This document shows, piece after piece, positions 9,976 to 21,334 of a DNA stretch of 64,000 nt. Made by a program: the position numbers and the translations under genes. The number at the start of each line of letters is the position of its first letter. The first letter of the stretch is position 1. The DNA is from Arion vulgaris (Eukaryota > Mollusca > Gastropoda > Stylommatophora > Arionidae), in contig CM036764.1 in NCBI GenBank assembly GCA_020796225.1, forward strand, positions 21,218,733-21,282,732, in the 5' to 3' direction. The notes below the pieces were generated by a model that saw nothing but the letters and a program-made list of their open reading frames with translations, did no database searches and was not told the DNA's origin.

Positions 9976-10674
9976 TTACACGTTAACAGTATATGTCACT
10001 GCTAAGAGCGTAGCAGTTGACAAGAAAAGAAGAGAGCTATGTTAGGCAGTTTTGAAAGTAAGTAGGAGCGAAAGGGAAATGGACTGGTTGAACAGTTGAA
10101 GAAGAAGGCTTCACAATTTTGACACAAGTGGAAGAGTCATTGCAAATTATTACCGAAAAATGGTAAACTGATACATTGACTTAAACTAATTGTGAAAGAA
10201 TGAACCTAGATTGAGCAAGTGGAAGAGAATAGCATTGACAACAAGGAAATGTGAAGCAGTGAGAATGTTGCATCATAAGTGTTTGACCAATGAGACGAGA
10301 GTAGATTGACAGACAAGTGAAGACATACGTATTGAAAAAGGTGGAAAGACAAGAGTTGACACAACATAAGAGAGAGTCAGACACGGAAATAGAGTTGACA
10401 AGCAAGTGTGAAGGTAGGTAGAAATTGACAACAAGTGGAAGAGAGATAGCATTTACAACAAGTGGAAGAGTTTGCATTGACTACAAATTGAAGAAGAGCA
10501 TGTGACAAAAGTGAAATAGAGTTTCGAGATAAACAAGTGGAAAGAAAAAAAGCAATTTATGCACAAATGCAAGAGAGAGTCATTGACAAACAAGGGAAGA
10601 AGAAGCTAATTGACACAAGTCGAGTAGGCGAGTAACTAATGGAAGGAGAGTTACGCTTGTCTAGAATGAAATAG
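9976..10674. repeat. Blurred segment: satellite mixed with left-flank sequence
   Basis: Satellite words (CAAGTGGAAGAG, TAGCATTGAC) alternate with words from 5890-6610, for example GAGCTATGTTAGG, GTAGGAGCGAAAGGG, AATAGAGTTGACAAG and the edge motif CTTGTCTAGAATGAAATAG at about 10657. It looks like a second copy of the flank overwritten by array sequence, either by recombination or by faulty consensus calling. Confidence 0.7.
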
Positions 10675-11093
10675 AGAGTAGCATTGACAACAAGTGGAAG
10701 AGAGAGTAGCATTGACAACAAGTGGAAGAGAAAGTAGCATTGACAACAAGTGGAAGAGAGAGTAGCATTGACAACAAGTGGAAGAGAGAGTAGCATTGAC
10801 AACAAGTGGAAGAGAGAGTAGCATTGACAACAAGTGGAATAGAGAGTAGCATTGACAACAAGTGGAATAGAGAGTAGCATTGACAACAAGTGGAAGAGAA
10901 AGTAGCATTGACAACAAGTGGAAGAGAGAGTAGCATTGACAACAAGTGGAATAGAGAGTAGCATTGACAACAAGGGGAAGAGAGAGTAGCATTGACAACA
11001 AGTGGAATAGAGAGTAGCATTGACAACAAGTGGAAGAGAGAGTAGCATTGACAACAAGTGGAATAGAGAGTAGCATTGACAACAAGTTGAACT
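10675..11093. repeat. 28-bp satellite, second block (about 15 units)
   Basis: Same 28-bp unit as the main block. A GAATAGAG variant is common here and rare in the main block (two units). Its left edge carries the same TCTAGAATGAAATAG junction as the left edge of the main block. Confidence 0.95.
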
Positions 11094-11128
11094 TCCTTAA
11101 AACTAACATGTATGAGCATTGATGAACA

Positions 11129-11490
11129 GTGGAAATGCTAAAGGAGTCAATATCCAAAACATCATCTGAAATCATACCAAAACTAAAACACAATGTAAGA
11201 AAGAAATGGATGACGGATGAAATATTACAGTTAATGGATGCAAGAAGAAACAGCAAGCAAAATGCAGAAGAATATGACAGACTAAATAAGGAGATCAAAG
11301 ACAGGTGCTGGGTAGAGAAAGAGAACTGGCTCAATCTGAAATGCAGCAAAATTGAGAAACAGCATAACAAAGACACAAAATCTTTACACAAACAAATAAA
11401 TGACACCCACAGGAGAAAGTCATACACGCGAACTGGATGTCTAAAATCCAATGAAGGTACGATATCGATTTTCAACATGAAAGCTTTCTT
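11129..11490 (+). pseudogene. LINE fragment: linker between endonuclease and reverse transcriptase
   Basis: The frame from 11129 encodes KKWMTDEILQLMDARRN, YDRLNKEIKDRC, WVEKENWLNLKCSKIE and KSLHKQINDTHRRKSYT. This charged, helical wording is typical of the segment that follows the endonuclease domain and precedes the reverse transcriptase in LINE ORF2 proteins. No endonuclease lies upstream (the satellite does) and no reverse transcriptase follows, so it is an orphan fragment. The last codons up to 11551 belong to unrelated sequence. Confidence 0.7.
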
Positions 11491-11599
11491 TTATACTGAA
11501 ATAATTGTACATACTAGTTTATTTACCTTGATAAATGTTTACGTAGAATAGAGGAGGAGATGATACGATTACGAACAATAAACTCAAAGAAAGAACTAA

Positions 11600-11830
11600 G
11601 CATATACAAGTGGAGAAAGAGCTAAAGAAGAGATGCTGAAAGTTGAAAGGACACACATTGAGAAGACCGACCGGAAGCATTGAAGAGAGGCACTGTTTTG
11701 GAAACCGCAGGGCAAAAGAAGGCCTAGAAATACCAGGAGAAGAAAGCTGGAGACTGACATTTAAAAGGATAAGAACATGAAATAATAGGACAGAGGCTGA
11801 GCAAAAGTTGTAAAGTTTGTTGAATTGTTG
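11600..11830 (+). pseudogene. LINE C-terminal end, decayed
   Basis: Conceptual translation over several frames gives GHTLRRPTGSIEE, then RRKAWRLTF-like basic residues, the layout of the final part of a LINE ORF2 protein (GH-LRR, then a basic stretch, then a helical end). Several frameshifts. It may belong to the same insertion as 11129-11490. Confidence 0.5.
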
Positions 11831-12360
11831 GTTAAGGTGAAAGTTATTTCTTTCTTCTCTCTGAATCTGATGCCTAAGGTCAGGTCGAAGAATTTCAAAA
11901 GGCTAGTATGCGCAGAAGTCTTTTGCGCCTCTTATCTAGAGTCATCTTGTGCGCTTTGCTTGTACCATGTATGGAGCATGTTTTGGGTATGCTGATGGTA
12001 ATTGCTAGTGACGACTTTATTGTGTTTCGAGAAGTCTAGTACTGATTTGTCCTTTCCGATGCATTCAAGTCTCTTACCAGCATTTGCTGATTATCTGTTG
12101 TACTAGTTTTCTATCGTTTTGTCAGTCAGTTGACTGTACATAGGAAAGATGTTAATTGTTTTGTGTTCAGTGACGTGTTGCATCTTAAATGGGATTTGCT
12201 ATCATTTGATTTGTATGTCTGTTGATTTATAGTTATTCTTCATTGCTGAAATGTCCAGTAAATTTATTGATTAGTGATGATTATCGATGGAGATGTTGGT
12301 ATAGATTACTGAGAATATATTTAGTAGTGTGAAATGATATTTAGTTTAATTTATATTAAA
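11831..12360. other. Stretch with no recognised feature
   Basis: T-rich single-copy sequence. I see no open exon with splice signals and no repeat shared with the rest of the window. Confidence 0.5.
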
Positions 12361-12367
12361 GTTTAAT

Positions 12368-12740
12368 GTTTTAAGATGAGGTGTCTTAGAAGAGCTGCAG
12401 GTGTGACAATAAGAGACACAATTAGAAATGAAGAAATCAGAAAAAAACTGGATGTGAAACCAGTCATGTAATTCATAAAAGAGCAACATATTAAATGGTT
12501 TGGGCACCTGACAAGACTGCCCTGGTATCGCCTACCACAGAAAGCCACACACAAAAATGTAATAAGTACAAGGCAAGAAGACCACGCAAAGATGGAGCAC
12601 CGGCATCAAGAACAGCCTTATGAAATTGAATATCAACTTACAAAGTGCCTTAAAACAAGCACACACAAGATCACTACATCCCCCTCCCCAACACTTCTAT
12701 AAAGAAGTAAATGGTGGAAGAGAAGAAGACGATCTCTTCT
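12368..12740 (+). pseudogene. LINE-1 (window label) C-terminal reverse transcriptase end
   Basis: Encodes KMRCLRRAAGVTIRDTIRN, then EEIRKKLDVKPVM, a stop, FIKEQHIKWFGHLTRLP, and a degraded KARRPRKDG-like basic motif. This corresponds to MKCLRKAVGVTRKDRLRNED and QQMQWFGHLMRM of the better copy at 19805-20766. It is 5'-truncated, as LINE insertions usually are, and carries stops and frameshifts. Confidence 0.75.
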
Positions 12741-13348
12741 GCTTGCCGCAATTTTGAATTGAATATTACAAATGAATAATTATACAGAGTGGTGTAATTT
12801 GGAAATTGGAAAAGATTAATGTATTTACCTAAATTTCAATAATTTTGCTAAAAATGAAACTAGGTTTAAGAGAACATAATTACGTTAACCAGTATTGTAT
12901 TACGTATAATAATATTACTACATGAACATGTACTGCTGGAAAATCATTATAGAAACACTGATTTTATAGAGTATACAATCCTCACATTGTTGCTCATATT
13001 GTATCAGCGGCATGGATACGCCGCCCTGGAGTGATGCAACATTTCAGTATTTTTTAAAATTACCATTTTCACTTTTACAACACAATGTTTACTGACCTTT
13101 TAAACCACATGCTGTTATTAAGACCAAAGTCCGCTTTTAAAGATGTAATATATAATATCGTGCTTTGTGACAAGATCTACGTTGTATATCTTATCAATTG
13201 ATATATTGGCATGGTATATTCACATAAAACTAGGAGTTATCTTTTGATATTAACGATATATTACTTTCTTGATAATCATTGACTTATTTTATTTTGTGAT
13301 TCAAATAAAAACTTAATTTAAACATAATTTGTTTCGTTAATTTCTCAG
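12741..13348. other. Sequence upstream of candidate exon A
   Basis: AT-rich and without recognisable repeats. If exon A is real this is intron, ending in the acceptor TTAATTTCTCAG. Confidence 0.45.
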
Positions 13349-13514
13349 GTTCTGTTTCAATTTTGCACTACGAAATGGCGAATTTCATGGACTATGTTTT
13401 TTACAAATCCGACATTTCCGCTGGAGCAAACATAAGAGGTCTTGTAATTCCAAGTATGATTCTTGTGGTGTGGTTTATGACAGAAATATACGAAGTCACA
13501 AAACAAAGAAAGTG
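13349..13514 (+). CDS. Candidate internal exon A of an unidentified membrane protein
   Basis: A 166-bp exon with a good acceptor (TTAATTTCTCAG before 13349) and donor (GTATGT from 13515). In the open frame it holds 2 nt, 54 codons and 2 nt. The peptide begins SVSILHYEMANFMDYVFYK and contains LVIPSMILVVWFMTEIYEV followed by TKQRK, that is, a hydrophobic segment ending in an acidic-basic border as in a membrane helix entering the cytosol. The exon ends in phase 2 (TG), which fits the single G that opens exon B at 27405 to give Trp. I do not recognise the family. There is a faint resemblance to the S2 helix of TRP-type channels, too weak to name. It does not resemble any transposon protein I know. 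Intron A-B would be 13.9 kb and full of repeats. Confidence 0.5.
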
Positions 13515-14555
13515 GTATGTGTAAACATATGTGCTTGTTGTTGGTAGTTTACTGTTGATTTAGTTTGTTTATTATATTCTGTATTGTGTTTGAAAGGTAA
13601 TGTCTTTTTATTGTTGACGCATTTTTTGTTGGCGGATTACTAATACTCACCGGGTTCGATCAATCTAGCAGCACTGAACTCACTAGTCACTGGTGATGGT
13701 AGATTATCATATCCACTCATGTCTAAACTAGGGAAGTTAGAAAACAACAAAGCGTTATAAAAGTTAACATACATGTTGCAATTGTTACTAATAACCATTA
13801 CTTCTATATTACAATTAGATTAGCGTAATATTGTATAATATAATATAATTATCGTTGCCGCAGGGAGAGTGACCGTGCAGATATTATAATTATTGAATTA
13901 TTTAGACACCTCCAAATAGTGACAGCAGTCCTTGTTTGTTACCAAACAACCAGTTGAGTAATTTATATAATAGAAGTGAATAGAAACATATATTTTGCTG
14001 ACTTAATACCATATGATTATACATACTAACTATAGTAACTATACAAGTCAATAATATTGACAATATAACAATAAACACATTTATTATATTATGGATGAGA
14101 TTATTATAATATGGGAGATATTATTATTATATATATGGGAAGGTTCAATCAATTATTGCTAGGCTAATATGCCATAAATATATTTAAACACAGCTGGACA
14201 GTGATAGACTAAGCCAACTAAGGACTTGGCTTCAATTCTTGATATTGTTTTATGTAAAAGAAATAATTATCATGGTTTCGTGCTCCTCATTCAGACAGTA
14301 GCTTTGAAATATATTAAATCACAGGCAAATTCTAAAAATAAAATGCTAAGTACTGGAGAGACCTAATGAAAGGATAATCAGCCCATCCTACCTATCTATA
14401 ACTATTAGATTTTACTGACATAAACTGTTTTAAAGACAGCTTCTTGAAGACTAATTAAGAAACTTAGAGTGAATACAAGTTTTACTAAGATTTCAGAATT
14501 GTGAAGTGGTACATTGTTGAACAGATGCAGTCTACAAGTAATAGAGACATTTGAT
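13515..14555. other. Putative intron, no recognised repeat
   Basis: Follows the donor of candidate exon A. AT-rich with runs such as TATATATATGGG near 14130, and no coding signal. Confidence 0.4.
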
Positions 14556-14564
14556 GCTGTTGCT

Positions 14565-14680
14565 GAGTTAAGGGTACAAATGATGTCGAGAAAATCAATG
14601 ACTCGTTTACTGTAGTTGATTGCGACGTCCTGGAAATTATATCAGTCAGATGTGACAAGATTTTCACTTCAGGCAAAAAA
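14565..14680 (+). repeat. SINE-B, 3' part only
   Basis: GAGAAAATCAATGACTCGTTTACTGTAGTTGATTG and the following GATTTTCACTTC match the 3' third of SINE-B (compare 26105-26170 and 38060-38140). The tRNA-like head is absent. Confidence 0.6.
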
Positions 14681-15224
14681 GTATCAAAAATAAGTATAGT
14701 AAGTCTCATTCATTGCATTAGAATCATACCAAGTCCACTGTATATTGGTATACACGAAAACTGTTGTAAATAGGGGCTTATACAGAATTAAGGACTAGAA
14801 TACTATACTTATTTATAGTTTTACATCTTCCAAATTTTTCAATTTATCTTCAGTTTTACACCAGCCGTTATGCTTTTAGGAATTCAACTATTAATTATAA
14901 TCGAGTAGCAAATTCTCTCTTGTGGAGGTGAAGAATAGAAACAAATACTTAGGAATGGTGCATTAAGTCATGTTTCTAATATGATGGAACTTTGAGCAGA
15001 CTAATATGTGCTCAGTCCCACCCATCTTTGTCAAATATACACATTGGCATGAGCTAGCTCTAATGACCTTCCTACGACCAGTCAGATCTGATACCATGTT
15101 AAATATAACTCCAAATGTGGTACTTTAAAGTGAGGTTTTCTGTTTGTAAAATCTTTCAGTCACATATCTGTACAAATTTTACCCCGTTGGATAATATGCA
15201 TACACTTTTGTAGAAATAAATTTG

Positions 15225-15345
15225 GATGTGCTTGTCCTACATGCCATATGGGCCTGACGGTGGGACAATGTACTTACGTTCTCATCGCAAACTACACAGA
15301 TTACAAAGAGTGGTTAACTTGGTTGATAATAACAAGCAAAAAAAA
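15225..15345 (+). repeat. SINE-E variant, 3' part
   Basis: GGATGTGCTTGTCC, ACAATGTACTTACGTTCTC, ACTACACAGATTACAAAGAG and TGGTTAACTTGG match the 3' half of the SINE-E variants at 33460 and 39165. Confidence 0.5.
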
Positions 15346-16019
15346 CCCCAACAAATATACACATGCTGTTGGCTCATATGACTGGCTGATTAAACACATT
15401 CGTTATTGTTTCTCTGGTGTCCAGTCCTCGTGCAACATTTGATTAGAAAGTCCTATTTCCCAGTATAAATGTGTAATCAGTTACTGTGTTCTCCATTCAG
15501 CCAGTGGCTTAAGCAATTGCAGCTTTCCACTCTTATTCATCTTCAACACTAAATGAGTGACCCGTGTTCAAGTCGAACTGGATGCCTGAAGGCAGGTGAG
15601 AGGTGTTTAATCAGCGAGCCACAGGAACCATCAGTAGCATACTCTTGATATCTGTTGGGAGACTAAGCACCTATAGGTCTGCCGAGTGCAATGACGTCAG
15701 TTTAGTAACTATCAACCAATAAATGAGTCTTTTATGCAAATCTGTCTGTTCTTTCATTGCCATGAATTTTTCTTGTTCAGAACAATAGATTCATTTAAGA
15801 TCCTAAAAGTTGAAGCTTTTATAAACTCCAACCAATCTTGGCAAACCATCTATTTTTAATTTTTCAAAGCATGGGTATAAGATTGACCCTAGTAAAGTTC
15901 AGAGCCATTTGAGAGTGATAGTATCAACCTTAAACTACATTCTCATACTGGAAGGGGCTGTCCTAGCTCCGTCAGGATTTAAATCTACCATATGCAAACA
16001 CTAACCTGTGGATAAGGAC

Positions 16020-16320
16020 AGGAACCCATATGATGACACAGGTTAAGAGGATAAAATGGTGGGTCAGCATACCCTGCAGAAGGCACACTCGAGTGTCACT
16101 AGACAAGCACATGAGTGGAACCCACATGGAAAAGAGGGCATCCTGAAAAGACTGGGAGATGAAACAAATTGGAAGATGGAGTCTCCATGAGGAAATGAAG
16201 GATGCTGGACTATCATTGGAAGCCATAAAGAAAACAGTCAGAGATTTGGGAAAAGTGGTGAACAACTGTTGAGGCCCTATGCTCCATGAGGAGTGGAGAG
16301 GAGTAAGTCATGTGTTAGGT
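16020..16320 (+). pseudogene. LINE C-terminal end
   Basis: Frames in order give KRIKWWVSIP (the WxGH region changed), SGTHMEKRAS, then RWSLHEEMKDAGLSLEAIKK, TVRDLGK and a final VEALCSMRSG-like end in another frame. This is the standard tail of a LINE ORF2 protein: a basic GRP-type stretch, a helix with an LGLS/T motif, then a short end. It carries frameshifts and is 5'-truncated. Confidence 0.65.
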
Positions 16321-16399
16321 TGAAAACCACAGCCATATTTTAAACAATGATGCACAGATGCATCTCTGTATACAACAAGCTCATCATCTGTGACTTCTG

Positions 16400-16612
16400 T
16401 TATTAGATTGTATCAGCTCAATGCATGTTGTAAGAGGTGACTGATGTAGGCCCTAGGGATGCTACCTAGTAAATAAAAAACAGCACAGAAATTGTAGGTG
16501 CTGGCCTGCTTGTAGGCGCATAATTGGCACAACATACAATCGCTCTTAGGCTCAGATCACATACAAATCACACAGAGTGGTTGACAAGTGGCCGATGTGG
16601 AGCATTCGAAAA
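16400..16612 (+). repeat. SINE-E copy
   Basis: Contains GCATGTTGTAAGAGGTGACTG, TAGTAAATAAAAAACAGC, GCCTGCTTGTAGGCGCATAA, TGGCACAACATACAATCGC and the end CATTCGAAAAAGAAGAAGA. The same string of motifs is at 19660, 24990 and 45830. The A/G-rich 3' end is typical of a SINE tail. Confidence 0.75.
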
Positions 16613-16699
16613 AGAAGAAGATTCATTAAGTGGGAGGTAAATTGTTTCTTCAGAGAAGAGTTGCGTATATCACATAGTGAGAACATGGTTCTTTGGTGT

Positions 16700-17160
16700 A
16701 AGTGAAACAAAAATATACTGAGGAAGTAAGTTATAGAAAAGTCGAATCAGGTATGGTGAGACGCAACTGGGTGGAGGTACTGGTACAGACAATGATCAGA
16801 GAAATCACCTTTATTTTTGTCCCTGGGCACGCAGGAGTTAGGGGTAATGAGCGAGCTGATAGATTGGCTGGCGTAGCTACAATATCAGAGGGAGCTGCAA
16901 TGGGTCGAAGTTATATTCTTCACGCATTGCGAGAGTTTCGAACAGAGGAGTTTCAGGGCTGTGAATCCCACTCGCTGATTGAAAGAGATGGGTGTCGATA
17001 TTGGTGCAGCCCGAAAAGAACGACATACTAAAGATATGCAAAGAGATTGATTAATCAACATCGAACTGGCGTGTTGGGTGCTGCGCTGCGGGATTTGCTG
17101 AGGCGGAGATCGGAGCACCTATGGACATGTCAGTGCTATGATGATAGTCCTCATATAACT
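16700..17160 (+). pseudogene. LINE-4 RNase H domain and 3' end
   Basis: The best LINE-4 copy here. The frame from 16702 encodes EITFIFVPGHAGVRGNERA followed by DRLAG, the C-terminal RNase H motif with its His, Asn and Asp. After a stop at 17031 comes KRLINQHRTG and then LRRRSEHLWTCPECYDD near 17100-17145. The part before about 16740 does not show the earlier RNase H acidic residues, so the copy is 5'-truncated. It would be a relic of a non-LTR retrotransposon that encodes its own RNase H. Confidence 0.75.
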
Positions 17161-17289
17161 GATAACTGAAGTTATAGAAAACTATTAACAAAACATTGCA
17201 CAATTGGTAATCTGGTCATCAGAAGTAGGTATACTAACTGAACAAATCTTCTGCCCTATCACTTTTTAAACCCAGTACTAAAAGAGATT

Positions 17290-17502
17290 GATTTGTCTAT
17301 TGATACTATATTATCATAGTTTTTTATTTCATGAATTTAATATATCGATAACAATAGATTTGTTTATTGATACTATATTATCATAGTTTTTATTTCATTG
17401 AATTTAATATATCGATAAATAATAGACTTGACTATTGATACTATATTATCATTGTTTTTTAATTTCATGAATTTAATATATCGATAACAATAGACTTGAC
17501 TG
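17290..17502. repeat. About 70-bp tandem repeat, three units
   Basis: Three units with the common words TATTGATACTATATTATCAT, TTTCATGAATTTAATATATC and GATAACAATAGA. Very AT-rich. There is no tie to a mobile element that I can see. Confidence 0.85.
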
Positions 17503-19655
17503 CTCTTGTAGAGTGCAGCAAAACTGGTTACCTATGGCAACAGTTGTATACAGTGAAAGCTGTCATGTTTATTATTTTGTTTTATATCATTTTTAATCAA
17601 ATGGTTTATTTTGAGCTATTTTACGTCTAATCAATTCTATTATTTTGTCAAAACAAGTATGACTGTATTCATATATTCTATTATCATCAATTAAAAAATA
17701 AATTATAAGTTGATAAAGTCTCTGAAATAATTAATGTACTGGTTGAGAGATACTTTTTTTAAAGCTCATTTTTATTGATTTGTATTTCTAAACATTTTTA
17801 TTGTGTACAATATATAAATATAATTTTTGTTTTGTGATTTTTCTGCCATTTATAAAGTTGGTAGTTTTACAGCACATTAGCTTAGCTACAGCAAGAATAT
17901 CAGTGTTAATAAATCATTTGAAATATATTTTTCTTGTTCATACAAGTTAGGCCACTTGATCTTCAAAGTTATGCAGTTGTTGACCTGTCAGTTGTTATTG
18001 CAGTGTCAAATGTATAAAGGCCTCAATTAAATTGAATGAATGTCTGTGGAGATTGCAGACATACATAAGTTGTTGCCCTAGTTCTGCTTTAATTCCTTTC
18101 CTGTGCAACCTCAACCATGGCACACAGTTCTCATAAGATATGACATTGCTAGAGTTATTGTGTGTTGAATAACAGGCCTATATTTTTTTTAAGAGCGAGA
18201 GTTAAGAAAAGGAATTAGTTGTATCTGTGTAACTGGGTTACATACAAGTGTGTTCTGTTAATAACAACAGTTTGATTACATTTGAGAAGTGTGCTCTTTT
18301 GTAACATTACAGTGGAAGATAGGAATTCATACAATGTAATATAGGTATTAATCTTATTTATACAAAACATTCTGGTATTCAAGTTTATGTCACAACAATA
18401 TAGATTGAATATTGTAAAAAAAGTAGTTTTATATATATGCATGAAATGTAGTTTATTTCTTCTTTCGTGATTTTGGGTTATGCGCTTATTCCACTGTGGA
18501 TGACAATCTGGCATTCTCTTTCAGATTTGTCAGGTTTCCTCAAAACTTAGTTTTTAGGTCGACTAGGTGTGACCACATGTTGCTCCTCATCTAATCCAGA
18601 AGAGGACAGTCTTGCAGGATATACCCTGGTGTCTGCCTCGCCTGCTGACACTGGCAGAGAGCTGTTTACTTATTCTTTGTCTGTATAAGTGTCTGTTGAG
18701 TCTGCAGTATCTGGTAAAAAAAATAATTTCTGTAGCCTTTTTAGATCCAAGGGGATCGAAAGAGAGAGAGATTCAAGGGTATGAAGTCACTTCACATTTC
18801 TAGGTCCTAGTGTGCAGCAGGTAGGATGGTTATTTCCTCACCTCAAAAGTAAAACACAAAGTGTGGGATTGAACTCACAACCCTTTTGTGTCCGATTGAT
18901 TCAACAGATAAACATTTATGCGTTACGCTAATACGTTCCACTAATAGTGTCCAGTGCATATAATGAGCATGTAGTTTGTTTCAGATGACTTGCTTTAGAT
19001 GTTTGAAGAAGATTTATGATACACTATGATGTCAGTTGGCACTATACTGTAATGCGATCATTCTTCAAGCATTTCAGTTCTAAGCTGGTGTTGTTCAGGT
19101 TTATAAAGCATTACATACTAATCAAGTGAGAAAGCCATTTCAATCTTGTATTATCTATTTGCACTTAGCTCAAATCTAGATATCACATCATATCCCTTTG
19201 TTCTGAGCAAATTTAAAATGGAAAGCGCTTTCCAGACAATGAGTGATCCTGTGTAAGAAATCTTATCAGGGGAAATCTTCTTTCACTTAGCATAAACCAC
19301 TTGTTAAACCACTCCTTGTGGTTGATACCTTAGATCATGGCTTTGTTCTAGTTAAATGCCTACAGGCATGCAGGTCAGCACATCCGGTTTCTGCATGTTT
19401 TTTAAAATTTAGGTTCACTGTCTTACGTAGGATACAACAAAAATACTGATCTAGGAAAGTCTATACCCCTAGACGAGTCAGAGCCCTGTTAGCCTTTGAC
19501 CTCACAGTCAAAGTATTCTGGTCTCCATCACTGGAAGGTGGGGTTGGCTTGTGTATACTGTAGGTCGTCAGCAGGATACACATTTATTTACCGTTTGCCT
19601 TTCCTAACAGAATCTAGCCGATCTCAACTGGATGCAGAGCACCAACATCAGTTAC
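17503..19655. other. 2.1-kb stretch with no recognised feature
   Basis: Mostly AT-rich single-copy sequence. Short open frames (for example 18215-18514 minus and 18612-18803 plus) show no family resemblance, no balanced splice sites and no repeat content. If the exon chain is real this is intron. Confidence 0.45.
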
Positions 19656-19804
19656 ATCCCGGGCCCTCAAGGGAGCAAAGAATAGTAACACTCGACCTAC
19701 AAGGCATGTCATAAGAGGCGACTGAGGTAGGGGCCTAAGGAAGCTAACCTAGTAAATAAAAAGCGTCGCAGAAATCGGATGTCCTGGCTTACTTGTAGGT
19801 GCAT

Positions 19805-20766
19805 TGTCTATTCCTAGGTGGAAGATGTAGTTGACTGTCCACTCTTGCTGTTAAGCGTAGGGATGGGAGCTTTAATTTGCGTTCTGTTTCATTCTGGAAT
19901 TAGTTCACACAGGAAACATTTCACAGTTCTTAGCATTGCGTGTGATTTTCATTGGCACAGGAACGGAGCAATTATGGGTGACCCGTTGCAGTGAAGTTGG
20001 AACCGTACTTATGAACTATGAATTTGGTTCTAGGGCTAGATGAGTCGCCCTTGTTGTGTTGTATCCGTGTTTATGTAGTGTGGTCTTGATATTGTCTATC
20101 CATCTTTTTCTTGGTCTTCCCTTAGCTCTAGTACCCGATCTATTTTTATTGTATGCTGTTATTGGTGGTTGGTTGTATTTCATTCTCATTAAATGTCCAA
20201 ACCACTGCATTTGTTGTCTTTCGATGTATTCGGTGCATGCGGTTATGCCCACTCTGCTTCTGATATCCTCATTTCGTAGTCTGTCTTTCCTGGTGACTCC
20301 CACTGCCTTCCTCAAGCATTTCATTTTACACTTGGTGAGCTTTCTGTGATGTGTTGCTGTAAGAGACCAAGTTTGGCACTGGTAACAAAGTGTTGGTAGG
20401 AAAATACTTTTTATCATCTGTCTTTTCACTTCCATCTTGATCTTTGGATTTTGTAGTAATGGTGCCAGCTGGTAGGTCACTGCATTTGCTTTTTGACATA
20501 TTGTCTCTATTTCTCTATCGAGTTTTCCGTCCTCTGGTAAAATGCTGCCTAAATATTTGAATTCAGAAACTTGCTTTACTCTGGTGTTATCTATTTGTAT
20601 ATTTGCTTGGCTTGGTGTTCTGCTGATTTTCATGGTCTCGGTCTTTTGTTTGTTGATTTTCATGTTGTACTTTCTACATGCTATTAGCAATGAATTCATG
20701 TGATGTTGTAGCTGATCTTCATAGATTAAACTTTGGTCGTCCGCATAAAGCAATTCGTTGATTTGG
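19805..20766 (-). mobile_element. LINE-1 (window label) insertion, 962 bp, 5'-truncated
   Basis: Flanked by the 12-bp duplication TTGTAGGTGCAT (19793-19804 and 20767-20778) inside a SINE-E. It holds the last third of a reverse transcriptase and its 3' UTR. No clear poly(A) is seen at the left end. Confidence 0.85.
20016..20766 (-). pseudogene. Reverse transcriptase C-terminal part of a non-LTR retrotransposon
   Basis: An intact frame of about 250 codons. It opens NQINELLYADDQSLIYED with the catalytic YADD box of palm motif C, then YNMKINKQKTETMKIS, VSEFKYLGSILPEDGKLDRE, TLCYQCQTWSLT, KCLRKAVGVTRKDRLRNED, MQWFGHLMRM and the basic tail GRPRKRWIDNI. This is the standard order for the thumb and C-terminus of a LINE ORF2 protein. 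The endonuclease and fingers are missing through 5' truncation. The open frame continues upstream to a Met at 20789, but those first residues (MCQVCTY) come from the interrupted SINE-E and are not part of the enzyme. Confidence 0.9.
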
Positions 20767-20872
20767 TTGTAGGTGCATACCTGGCACAATGTACAATGTT
20801 CTTAGACTGGGATCACATACAAATCAAGAGTTTTTTTACAAGTGGTTGACATGGATCGTTCGAGGAAGATGT

Positions 20873-21330
20873 GTTTTGTGATTGCTTTCTGTTTATTTGA
20901 TTGTTAAATTATGTGTCTTTGGTTCGGAGCTGAAAAATGGAGCTCTGATCACACCTTGTAAGGTGGTTGGTGTTGTCATGTGAGTTGGTCATGTGTCTTT
21001 ATGCAATCTCTGTACTATTGTTCTCATTAACCTACCTTTTTAGCCATATTTCTGTATTTACTGTGTTTTTGCCAATTTGTTTGGCAATATGGAGGGTTGC
21101 TGTTGTGAATAGTTGTTCCTGTGTTGATCCTTTCATAGTCAACTTGTGTGTTTTATCATTTCCAGATGTATTTTAATGTTCATAAATAGATTGCATCACT
21201 GTTTGATGTCATGAAGTGGAATAAGCTGAGCAGTATATAGAATTAGTTACTAAAACTAAAGTTCACATTTACAGTGCTCATAATCTTGTAGACTTTGAGA
21301 GGCAGACATTAAATCTGTAAAATATGAGTC
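20873..21330. other. Stretch with no recognised feature
   Basis: T-rich sequence. The short plus-strand frame at 20967-21176 has no recognisable content. Confidence 0.45.
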
Positions 21331-21334
21331 ATGG

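Larger units (their letters stand above)
19660..20872 (+). repeat. SINE-E copy split by a LINE insertion
   Basis: The 5' part (GGCATGTCATAAGAGGCGAC to CTTGTAGGTGCAT, ending 19804) and the 3' part (TTGTAGGTGCAT from 20767, then TGGCACAATGTACAATG and TGGTTGACATGG) make one SINE-E when the segment 19805-20766 and one copy of the duplication are removed. Confidence 0.85.

Noticed and set aside
20767..20789. Start of the reverse transcriptase at the Met at 20789
   Set aside because: The bases 20767-20789 belong to the interrupted SINE-E and its target-site duplication; the LINE sequence starts at 20766.
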